Assembly (NCBI RefSeq): GCF_014696715.1 | Contig: NZ_JACJQO010000010.1 | Coordinates: 62,001 to 126,000 of the forward strand | Direction of reading: 5' to 3' | Length of the DNA: 64,000 nt | DNA from: Pseudanabaena sp. FACHB-2040 | GTDB taxonomy: Bacteria > Cyanobacteriota > Cyanobacteriia > Phormidesmidales > Phormidesmidaceae | In this document: in pieces, positions 56,621 through 64,000 of the stretch | Position numbering within the stretch: the first letter of the stretch is position 1 | Layout: each line of letters starts with the position of its first letter | The notes under the pieces: model-generated | The model's input: the letters and a program-made list of their open reading frames with translations, nothing else | Database searches by the model: none | What the model was told of the DNA's origin: nothing | Made by a program: the position numbers and the translations under genes

Positions 56621-57421
56621 ATGACTGGCGTAGAGCTCTATCATTTCCCCGAGTCTTTGTGCTCTCAGAAAGTGAGACTTGTTTTGGCCGAGAAAAACAT
56701 TGCCTGGAAAAGTCATATCGTTAACTGGCTCACTTTTGAAAATTTGCAGCCTAACTATATTCGCCTGAACCCCAAAGGGGTTGTGCCAACGCTGGTTCAC
56801 AATGGCAAGGTGATCTGTGACTCAGCGGTGATTATTCGCCATCTAGATCAGCACTTTCCTGGCCCTAAGCTGACGCCTGCTGACCCTGCCCTGCAAGAAA
56901 CAATGAATGCCTGGATTGACCGACAAAATCGTTTTCCGATGCGGGCAATTATGTACGGCAACCTAAAAGGAATAGATAGGCTGGTTGCTCACAGGACGGT
57001 GGCGATCAAAGAAAAGCTGTTGCCTCGGTTGATCCAGCAACATCCTGACCTCAAGGAGCTGTATGCAGCCAAGCTAGCCGATGTGCAGATTTGGAACCAA
57101 ACCCTTCAAGATGCTGAAAAGATAGCTCAGATCAACACTCAAATTGAGCCCCTGCTCGACCCGCTGACCCATCAGCTCAGCCAATCAGACTGGCTCTGTG
57201 GTGCTGACTACTCGCTGGCAGATGCTGTGTGGACGACTGTGCTCAGCCGATTGGAAGAACTGGGCTTTGGTCCCCTTTGGGAGGGCGGGAAACGGGATGC
57301 GATCGCACCTTACCTCAGCCGTCTGAAAGCCCGCCCCAGCTACAGCGCCGCCATTCAAAATGACACGATGCCCGTGAGCATGGTCTTGTCAGGGCTACGG
57401 CGCATTTTTCTAGGGATTTGA
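56621..57421 (+). CDS. Glutathione S-transferase family protein
   Basis: A 266-aa GST. The N-terminal thioredoxin-like part LYHFPESLCSQKVRLVLAEK contains the possible active Ser/Cys (SLCS), and NPKGVVPTLVHNGKVICDSA is the G-site cis-Pro region; the C-terminal half is alpha-helical (SDWLCGADYSLADAVWTTVL). A ribosome-binding AGGAG lies 9 nt upstream. It is likely co-transcribed with the SMR gene and under TetR control, which suggests detoxification. Its 3' end overlaps the convergent MBL gene by 12 bp. Confidence 0.88.
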   Translation: MTGVELYHFPESLCSQKVRLVLAEKNIAWKSHIVNWLTFENLQPNYIRLNPKGVVPTLVHNGKVICDSAVIIRHLDQHFPGPKLTPADPALQETMNAWIDRQNRFPMRAIMYGNLKGIDRLVAHRTVAIKEKLLPRLIQQHPDLKELYAAKLADVQIWNQTLQDAEKIAQINTQIEPLLDPLTHQLSQSDWLCGADYSLADAVWTTVLSRLEELGFGPLWEGGKRDAIAPYLSRLKARPSYSAAIQNDTMPVSMVLSGLRRIFLGI

Positions 57422-58399
57422 GCACCCAGATGTGCACAGGCCATCGGCATCGAATGAAATTGTTCGGCCACTAAGCGGCAGATACACAGGGGTTTCTGTT
57501 GCTGCTACAAAGACTGCGGTCCTAGTGTCTGGCAGCAGCGCGCCGCCCCTAGTCGCGGCTTCGTTGGCGTGGGAAGGAATTACGGCAGTCGGTTTGATCA
57601 GCTCATTAATCACATAGGCCGCTTCCTTTGGCCCAGTGGTGAAGGTATCGCCAATATTTATCACCACCAGCTTGGCACCGTATTGATTGGCAACAACGGT
57701 TTCCTGTTCAGCGGTAACGCCCGTATCTCCTGAGAGATAAACCACCAAACCGTTAGAGAAGGTGATGACGTAGCCAGTCGGTGGGCCAACATAAGCAGTC
57801 AGGCCAGCGGTGCTAAGGCTCTCGCCCAAATCGCCTTCAATAAAATCACCGCTCAAACCGTTTGAATGAACAGCAGGCACTGTCGTAAAACTGACGCCAT
57901 CAATGGTGCGCGATGCCCCAAAGCGAACTAACTGCACCGAATCTGGGTCGCCGCCTAACTTCTCAACCTTGCGGGATAGAAAGCTCGCCATCTCGCTGCC
58001 GACCACGATGCGGGCCTCTTTGCCGACTGCAATCTCAACGCTGTTGGAATCGGGGGTCGTGCCAACGTTGGTTTGGGGTTGAGCGCACGTGCCCTGGTTA
58101 ACGGCGGCAATGCGGCTATCGCCTAGATGATCGCCATGAACATGACTGATCAGCACGACATCGATATCGCCTAAGCGGGGGTCGCCAGATCCCGCCACCG
58201 TTCTGCCTGCATCGTAGAGAATGCGAAGCCCGTTGGGATCTTCCAGCACCATAGCCCGGTCGCGCGCACAAAACTCACCCTCATGACTGCCGAGGGCCGT
58301 AATCTTGACATCATCCGTTGCGGCTACCGCTGCACAAGACCCAAGAAAGGCAGCCAACACAAGCAGGAGAGCAAAGCAGCGGCGCAACAACATGATCAA
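57410..58399 (-). CDS. Exported metallo-beta-lactamase-fold hydrolase
   Basis: A 329-aa protein with a signal peptide (MIMLLRRCFALLLVLAAFLG, possibly a lipoprotein at LGSC). The metal site ISHVHGDHLGDS is the HxHxDH motif; a further His in VPAVHSNGL and Asp in LSGDTGVT complete the set. Substrate unknown; similar proteins include periplasmic lactonases and phosphodiesterase-like enzymes. Cys pairs near residues 44 and 104 and at the C-terminus (CTSGC) may form disulphides in the periplasm. Confidence 0.85.
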   Translation of the reverse strand: MIMLLRRCFALLLVLAAFLGSCAAVAATDDVKITALGSHEGEFCARDRAMVLEDPNGLRILYDAGRTVAGSGDPRLGDIDVVLISHVHGDHLGDSRIAAVNQGTCAQPQTNVGTTPDSNSVEIAVGKEARIVVGSEMASFLSRKVEKLGGDPDSVQLVRFGASRTIDGVSFTTVPAVHSNGLSGDFIEGDLGESLSTAGLTAYVGPPTGYVITFSNGLVVYLSGDTGVTAEQETVVANQYGAKLVVINIGDTFTTGPKEAAYVINELIKPTAVIPSHANEAATRGGALLPDTRTAVFVAATETPVYLPLSGRTISFDADGLCTSGCSNP

Positions 58400-58456
58400 A
58401 ATTCTCTATAGTCACGCCTATACCTTATCAACTGTGCAGAGAAAATTTCATTTACC

Positions 58457-60187
58457 TTAAAAGCCCAAATCGGCTTTAGCAGCTTCTGCGGCCTTAAAAA
58501 CCGCTAAATCAGGCATCTCTTCCCAGGCAGTTTCGCCCACCTCGCTGTAGAACGCGGCATCGTAGGGGCGGGTGCGCACCACTACCGGCATCGGCACGGC
58601 GTGGCCCAGCAGTAGAGCCTGCTGCTTAGAGTCGAGCTTGGCCAGCACCGATCGCAAACCCTGCCCCCCTGACACGCCGGTAAAGATGGCATCAATATCC
58701 TTCTCATCGTTCAGCAGCGCCGTGATGCGGGTGCCGATCTGAGACATCACCTCGTTGTCGATGCCGGAGGGCCGCTGATCAACCACTAACAGCGTCACAA
58801 AGTACTTGCGCATCTCGCGGGCAATGGTGCCAAAGATGGTTTGCCTAGCCGTAGCCGGATCAAGGAAACGGTGGGCCTCTTCGATAGTGATCATGAGCTG
58901 CTGGGGCCGATCTGCCGGGTTTTTGCTCTGCAGAAACTTGTCGGCTTTTTTCACGTAGCTGGCATGAATGCGGCGGGCAATGACGTTAGTTGCCAGCATG
59001 TAAGAGAGCATATTGGACTGGGAGCCAAACTCAATCACGACGTGCTTGCCCGCATCAATGGCGTCGAGGATCTGGCTAACGTAGTTGTGAGGACAGGTGT
59101 TGCGAATATATTTCAGGTCGCCCAACCGGGTTAGCTTGCGCTGCAGAGCCATAATTGAGGACTTGCTGCCCATCTTGGTTTCGCAGAACTCCTGAATCTC
59201 CTCGTTGCTTAGGGTCAGCAGGCGGTTGATCCAGGACTTGCCAAACTCGTTACGCAGGATAATGGCGTTTTCTAGGCTGGCCTCTGAGAGATTTAGCTCG
59301 CCCCGCACTAAGAGGAGATCCTCGACATCGATTTGGTCGTAGCTGATGTAGAGTTCCTGAGCATCGCGCACACCTCGGCGCTTAGTGGACTCGGGGTCGA
59401 GGGTGAAGATCTGCACCTGTCCCGGAAAAAGCTGCCGCAGCCCTTTGACGGTGCTAAAGCGTTTGCCCTCACTGACCGCCTCCCAGCCATACTCGGAGTG
59501 CATGTCGAAAATCAGGTTGACGGCAGCCTGGCGCTTGATCGTGCCTGCCAGCAGCAGACGGGTCAGGAAGGATTTGCCGGTGCCAGATTTGCCAAAAATG
59601 CCGTTACTGCGCTCGACAAAGCGATCTAAGTCAATACAGACAGGCACGTCCATATCGATGGGTTGGCCAATGGCAAAGTTGCGCCGATGGGGATCGTCTT
59701 CCCAGCCAAACACAGCTCGGAAATCACGTTCTGAGGCGTCGTAGACTTGGCTGAAGTGGCCCGGAATGGTCTTCACCGGCAGGAGTTCAACAGCATTGCT
59801 ATTGGCCTCAAAGGACGCTAGGCCGCTGGCCTTGGCAGCCTTGCGCTGAGCCTTTTGCGCTGCCACTGAGCTTGGCACAGAGTCTTCTGCCTTGGGCGTG
59901 AACATGAGCATTGGGGTCAATGCAATGGTGCCGTAAGTGCCGGTTCCTGCCAATACGTCTTGCAAAAAAGTGTTAGACGGCTCTGGGGGATTGGCCAAAA
60001 TGCGGCTGCTGGCAGTGCCCAGGGTCACATCGGTGAGCATGCAAAAAAAGTGCGATCGCACCCCCCGCACCACCAAAAACTTCCCTACGCGCATATCTTC
60101 CACCAGCACGTCTGGGTGCAGCCGCACCTCTAGACCCTGGCTCAGCGAGCCCTGGACGACCGATCCCAACGGACGCTCTAAGTCCAT
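58457..60187 (-). CDS. HerA-like ATPase (DUF87), FtsK/HerA superfamily
   Basis: A 576-aa protein. N-terminal region holds a HAS-barrel-like part; the RecA-like core has Walker A GKSGTGKSFL at about residue 198 and Walker B LMITIEEAHRFL near 430. The conserved DQRPSG motif and Arg finger position are present (VVDQRPSGID). In archaea HerA works with the nuclease NurA on DNA ends; no NurA is adjacent here, so the cyanobacterial role is unknown. It lies 57 nt downstream of the MBL gene on the same strand orientation. Confidence 0.85.
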   Translation of the reverse strand: MDLERPLGSVVQGSLSQGLEVRLHPDVLVEDMRVGKFLVVRGVRSHFFCMLTDVTLGTASSRILANPPEPSNTFLQDVLAGTGTYGTIALTPMLMFTPKAEDSVPSSVAAQKAQRKAAKASGLASFEANSNAVELLPVKTIPGHFSQVYDASERDFRAVFGWEDDPHRRNFAIGQPIDMDVPVCIDLDRFVERSNGIFGKSGTGKSFLTRLLLAGTIKRQAAVNLIFDMHSEYGWEAVSEGKRFSTVKGLRQLFPGQVQIFTLDPESTKRRGVRDAQELYISYDQIDVEDLLLVRGELNLSEASLENAIILRNEFGKSWINRLLTLSNEEIQEFCETKMGSKSSIMALQRKLTRLGDLKYIRNTCPHNYVSQILDAIDAGKHVVIEFGSQSNMLSYMLATNVIARRIHASYVKKADKFLQSKNPADRPQQLMITIEEAHRFLDPATARQTIFGTIAREMRKYFVTLLVVDQRPSGIDNEVMSQIGTRITALLNDEKDIDAIFTGVSGGQGLRSVLAKLDSKQQALLLGHAVPMPVVVRTRPYDAAFYSEVGETAWEEMPDLAVFKAAEAAKADLGF

Positions 60188-60275
60188 AACCCAGGCACCT
60201 CAAACGGTTTAACGAGAATGCTCTGAGTTATCGTAACTTAGCTTTTTAAGTTTTTAATACATCTGTTCCAAGAAA

Positions 60276-60815
60276 CTAAAACTGAATGCCCACGCCACCC
60301 TGGACAGAAATGGCCATATTGCTGCCTTCCCGGTAAGCATCAAAGGCAAAAATAGCGTTGCCAAAAGCCACCAGATTGCTGTTGGGGAACATATAGTCAA
60401 CCCCTGGCTGCAGCACAAAAGCTGTCTGGTTGCCCACCGGAGAAGGCGTGTCGCCACCCCCTGCAAAAGACACCCCAGCGCCCAAGTAGGCATCTAAATT
60501 CCAGTTCAACGGCACGTCGTAGGAAACAGTCGGCACAACCGCAAAGTTACCGCCAAACAAAAATGCCTGACCCCGCAGCGAGATCGGCATAGTCAAAAAG
60601 CGGTAGCGACCGGCAAGCACACCCGAGAAATTATTGCCTCGCCCGGTGGCGGCATCGTTGGTCAGACCAACGGCACCCCCCACCCCAACATAGCTACCGT
60701 AAGCCACCTGGGCCTGAGCCGGAGGAGCCTGCAGCAGTCCGGCTGTTGCGATCGCAGCAGCACCCAAAACTGAAGCGGAAGCAACCCGACCCATCCAACG
60801 CGTTAGACTCTCCAT
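60276..60815 (-). CDS. Outer-membrane beta-barrel protein
   Basis: A 179-aa protein with a signal peptide cut near AQA/Q (residue 36). The mature part is alternating hydrophobic beta-strands ending with the terminal Phe (GGVGIQF) expected of outer-membrane proteins. Length fits an 8-stranded barrel of the OmpA/OmpW or acid-shock class. Role unknown. It lies 89 nt downstream (in reading order) of the HerA-like gene. Confidence 0.8.
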   Translation of the reverse strand: MESLTRWMGRVASASVLGAAAIATAGLLQAPPAQAQVAYGSYVGVGGAVGLTNDAATGRGNNFSGVLAGRYRFLTMPISLRGQAFLFGGNFAVVPTVSYDVPLNWNLDAYLGAGVSFAGGGDTPSPVGNQTAFVLQPGVDYMFPNSNLVAFGNAIFAFDAYREGSNMAISVQGGVGIQF

Positions 60816-61035
60816 TTTTTACTCCTCACGCCAGAAAACACCCGGGGCTACTGCCCCACTCGGCCCACCAGTTGGCCGCCAGATTACTCTACCGGGATCA
60901 AAAAATAGCCAGACTGACCTATCTAGCCCAGAGAAATCAGGGATTTCGTCCCTTTTTCTCCCTGAGATACCGGTAATTCAACCAAATACCCTAGAGAACG
61001 CATGGTAATTGTATCTATTCTTTACAGAATTGCAA
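60816..61035. other. Intergenic gap ppc / beta-barrel gene
   Basis: A 220-nt gap downstream of ppc and upstream of the barrel protein. A weak hairpin with AGGGA and TCCCT arms near 60940 is present. No gene was seen. Confidence 0.4.
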
Positions 61036-64000
61036 CTAGCCCGTATTCCGCATGCCAGCGGCAATGCCGTTGATCGTCAGCAGCGCTCCCCGCAAAAGTT
61101 CACCCTGGCTATAGCGAGAGCGAATCACGCCAGTAGCGGCCTGATTTTTGTACTGGCGCAGTCGCTTCAGCAGCGCTACCTGCAAAAAGCCCAGAGGCAC
61201 AATCGTACCGTTGCGCAAATGCACCGACCGCTGCAGATCCGGATCACCATCTAGTAGGCGCGTATGGCCGGTAATTTGCAGCACCAGGTCGCAGGTCAGG
61301 TAAAACTCCTGGGCAATTTTCTCAAACAGGCTCTGAAACCGCTCCCGATCTTCAGGCTGGGTCAGTTCGTGCACATAGTGCTCGGCGATTTGTAGATCGA
61401 CCTTAGAAAGCGTCATCTCCACCTTAGAAATGACCATCTTAAAAAAGGGCCACTTGTAGTAGAAAGAGCGCAGCAGCTTTAGGTGCTCCTCCGGCGCTTC
61501 GTCTAAAAACTCCTTCAAAGCCGTCCCTACCCCGTACCAGGAGGGCAGCAGAAAGCGTGCCTGAGTCCAGCTAAATACCCAGGGAATAGCCCGCAGGCTG
61601 CTGAGGTCTTTGCGCCCACCTCGACGGGCCGGACGAGAGCTGATCTGGAGCTGGCTGATCTCCTCAATTGGCGTTACTTGATGGAAGAAGTTGACCAGGT
61701 CGGGTTGCTCGTAAACCAGCTCGCGGTAATGGCTGCGAGAGCGCACCGCCAGCTCTTCCATAATCTCGTTCCAGGGCTGAATGTCGTCGAAGCTGTTGCT
61801 CAACAGACTGGCCTGAATGACCGCCGTGGTCACCGTTTCTAGGTTGTAAAGGGCCAGGTCGGCCAGGTTGTACTTTGAGGCCAGCACCTCGCCCTGCTCG
61901 GTGATCTTGATGCGTCCGGCAATGCTGCGCCCCGGCTGAGCCAAAATCGCCTCATAGGCAGGGCCGCCGCCACGCCCAACAGAGCCACCGCGCCCGTGAA
62001 AAATTCGCAGCGCCACCCCATAGCCATCGGCAACAGTTTGCAGAGACTGTTGGGCCTTATGAATCTCCCAGTTACTGCTCAAAAAGCCGGAGTCTTTGTT
62101 GCTGTCGGAGTAGCCCAACATGACCTCCTGCAGCGGCACCACCGGAGGCGCTGCCAGGTCAGGGTGTTCTGGCCCCTTCTGCTGCAGCACCTTGCGGTAA
62201 AACGGCATTTCAAATAGCTCGTGCAGTACTGCAGGAGCCCGCTGCAGATCTTCTACCGTTTCAAACAAAGGTACTGCCTGAATACTCGCGACACCTGTTG
62301 CAGGGTCATAGAGTCCGGCTTCTTTAGCCAGCAGCAGCACCTCTAGCAGGTCACTGACGCTGTGGCTCATACTGATGACATAGCTGCGGCAAATTTCTGA
62401 GCCAAACTCCTGATGCAGCCGACGCACCATCCGCAGCGTCTCGATGGTCTCACAGGTTTTGTCAGAGAAGGACAGCTCTGCCGGGATCAGCGGGCGACGG
62501 GTTTCCAGTTCAGTTACCAGCCACGCCACCTTCTCAGCCTCGGAAAGGTCATTGTAAGGCTGCGGCAAAATCTGTAGATACTGGGTGATCTCGTTGAGCG
62601 CATCGGAGTGGCGCGAACTTTCCTGGCGCAGATCGAGCTGGGCCAGATTAAAGCCATACAGCTCCACCTGGCAAATCAAGGTCTCAAGATCGTCACAAGT
62701 CAGGCCAGTTTCCTCCAGGTTGCGCTGAATTAACCGCAGCTCGTCTAGAAACTCTTCTCCTGAGTGGTAGCTGTTGGCCGACTGAAAATCTTTGCCAGGT
62801 TGGCTGAGGGAGTAGTTGCCCTCATAGAGCCGAAGGCTACGGTGCAGAGTATTTTCTAGCCGCTGCTGGATATAGGCTAGCTTTAGCCGGTAGGGTTCTT
62901 GTCGATATCGAATGGCCAGCCGGTCGTAGATCTCAGGCATTTTGACCTGGTCTTGCTCTAGCGACTCCAGGAGCTCTGGCAGCACTTCGCTCCAGTGGAG
63001 TGAGAGGCTGAGCAGGTTGGTCAGGTTCTTAATTGAGATAACGTACTTTTCCAGCACCAGGTTGCGCTGAAAACAGGCTGTTTTGAAGGTGACTTCGGGG
63101 GTCACCGAGGGGTTGCCATCGCGATCGGAGCCTACCCAGGAGCCAAAGCGGCAGTAGCGATGGCGGGGCGGCTGCAGGTGGGGGAAGGTGGCCTTTAGCG
63201 CCCGCTCGAAACGCAGGTAGAGCTGGGGCAGCGCATCAAACAGCACCACCTGAAAGTAGTGGAGCGTGTAGTCTACTTCATCAAGGACGGAGGGCTTGAA
63301 CTGGTGCAGCTCATCTGTGCGCCACCACAGCCTAACTTCTTCAGTGAGCTGAGATTTAAGGCCTTCAACTTCCCAGGTAGAAGACAGCCCAATATTTTGG
63401 GCTCCTTCTTCTGCCAGATCTAGCCGACGCAGAATATCGGCAATGCGCCGCTGCTTATCTCGAATGGTGTGGCGCACAATTTCGGTGGGGTGGGCCGTGA
63501 ACACTAGCCGCACATCGAGCTGATTGATCAGGTTTTGAATTAGCTGGGGCGGCACATTTAGCCGCTTCAGCATGGGGAACAGCCAGTAAAAGGTGCCCAT
63601 TTCCTTACGGCTGTCGGCTCCTTCCTGCAGGCTGCGATTGAGCAGATCGGCCTGAAAGAGGTGGCTACGAGCATCGGCGGTGGGGCCATCTTCTAGCAGC
63701 TGGGCTGGAGCCTCGAGGTGGTTAAAGATGGACTGGGCTTGGGCTTGCGATCGCTCCGAGTCTTCGTAAGCTGCTCGATACTGCTGCTGCTGCCCTCGCT
63801 GCTCATAGTGCTGCTCAACGATATTGATTAGCTGAAAATAGAGGGCAAAGGCTCGCGAAGCCCGAATCGCATCTTCTAAATCCAGCGCTTCGACGACGTC
63901 TACAACCGCTTTGACTCTGGCCTCATTTGCCGTGGGAGCCTGCCCTTCGGGGGAGCACATCTGGCGCAGCTGACGCAGTAGGTCGAGAAGATTTTGGCCA
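61036..64000 (-). CDS. ppc: Phosphoenolpyruvate carboxylase (5' end beyond window)
   Basis: Anaplerotic enzyme converting PEP and bicarbonate to oxaloacetate, feeding the TCA cycle and nitrogen assimilation. Nearly 990 residues are visible, with the frame open to the right edge ([14 protein letters not shown] precedes the first ATG), so the start lies outside. Catalytic and binding motifs are [34 protein letters not shown] and the C-terminal GMRNTG. This is the bacterial-type, longer cyanobacterial form. The length suggests only a few N-terminal residues are missing. Confidence 0.97.
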   Translation of the reverse strand, partial: GQNLLDLLRQLRQMCSPEGQAPTANEARVKAVVDVVEALDLEDAIRASRAFALYFQLINIVEQHYEQRGQQQQYRAAYEDSERSQAQAQSIFNHLEAPAQLLEDGPTADARSHLFQADLLNRSLQEGADSRKEMGTFYWLFPMLKRLNVPPQLIQNLINQLDVRLVFTAHPTEIVRHTIRDKQRRIADILRRLDLAEEGAQNIGLSSTWEVEGLKSQLTEEVRLWWRTDELHQFKPSVLDEVDYTLHYFQVVLFDALPQLYLRFERALKATFPHLQPPRHRYCRFGSWVGSDRDGNPSVTPEVTFKTACFQRNLVLEKYVISIKNLTNLLSLSLHWSEVLPELLESLEQDQVKMPEIYDRLAIRYRQEPYRLKLAYIQQRLENTLHRSLRLYEGNYSLSQPGKDFQSANSYHSGEEFLDELRLIQRNLEETGLTCDDLETLICQVELYGFNLAQLDLRQESSRHSDALNEITQYLQILPQPYNDLSEAEKVAWLVTELETRRPLIPAELSFSDKTCETIETLRMVRRLHQEFGSEICRSYVISMSHSVSDLLEVLLLAKEAGLYDPATGVASIQAVPLFETVEDLQRAPAVLHELFEMPFYRKVLQQKGPEHPDLAAPPVVPLQEVMLGYSDSNKDSGFLSSNWEIHKAQQSLQTVADGYGVALRIFHGRGGSVGRGGGPAYEAILAQPGRSIAGRIKITEQGEVLASKYNLADLALYNLETVTTAVIQASLLSNSFDDIQPWNEIMEELAVRSRSHYRELVYEQPDLVNFFHQVTPIEEISQLQISSRPARRGGRKDLSSLRAIPWVFSWTQARFLLPSWYGVGTALKEFLDEAPEEHLKLLRSFYYKWPFFKMVISKVEMTLSKVDLQIAEHYVHELTQPEDRERFQSLFEKIAQEFYLTCDLVLQITGHTRLLDGDPDLQRSVHLRNGTIVPLGFLQVALLKRLRQYKNQAATGVIRSRYSQGELLRGALLTINGIAAGMRNTG

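Overview
The window is about 64 kb of a cyanobacterial chromosome of moderately high GC. The evidence is several dozen HIP1 octamers (GCGATCGC), a KaiC/KaiB pair, conserved cyanobacterial proteins of unknown function, a long-form PEP carboxylase and a NdbB/NDC1-like type II NAD(P)H dehydrogenase. Overall gene style resembles a filamentous Leptolyngbya/Nodosilinea-type organism, but genus cannot be fixed by eye. No rRNA, tRNA, CRISPR array, prophage or complete insertion sequence was seen.

1-9.4 kb: glycine cleavage (gcvH fragment, gcvP), a 2H phosphoesterase with a PD-(D/E)XK nuclease, methionyl-tRNA synthetase with a GNAT acetyltransferase, a Uma2 nuclease, a rhomboid protease and a glycine-zipper exported protein. 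9.4-16 kb is the most accessory stretch: a DUF433/DUF5615 toxin-antitoxin pair whose toxin is frameshifted, a small XRE regulator facing a 21-bp perfect inverted repeat and a broken small gene, and a 1202-residue LamG/LGFP/papain-like protein.

16-28.7 kb: a TPP-riboswitch-led unit (SSS-family transporter then thiC), a PhyH dioxygenase, an SLH-like exported protein, mltA, a CadD-like transporter, a CPA1 antiporter with NAD-binding tail, larC and a Sua5/YciO protein. 28.8-40.2 kb: a pentapeptide-repeat protein, an NTF2-like protein with a glycogen-debranching-type enzyme, an acyltransferase plus alpha/beta hydrolase pair resembling the two halves of phytyl ester synthase, a Tat-exported polyamine-binding protein, a 44-residue small protein, carB and an M23 peptidase.

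40.2-50 kb: an omega-aminotransferase, a DUF3598 protein, a four-gene polyamine-type ABC importer (ATPase, binding protein, two permeases) preceded by an NtcA-like dyad and split by a nested foldback repeat, a gamma-glutamylcyclotransferase-fold protein, and kaiC-kaiB of the non-standard (KaiC2-like) type. 50-64 kb: a membrane protein, a glycosyltransferase, a phosphopantetheinyl transferase whose 3' end is duplicated exactly in tandem (165 bp), the NdbB-like enzyme, a K+-channel/RCK protein with an unusual filter, a TetR regulator with a long dyad operator facing an SMR-type transporter plus glutathione transferase, a periplasmic MBL hydrolase, a HerA-like ATPase, a beta-barrel protein and the 3' part of ppc.

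Most genes are housekeeping or metabolic. The parts most worth a second look are the 1202-residue modular protein, the riboswitch-transporter-thiC unit, the KaiC2-like pair, the PPTase duplication, the dyads at 11.3 kb and 56.2 kb, and the His-rich LarC linker.
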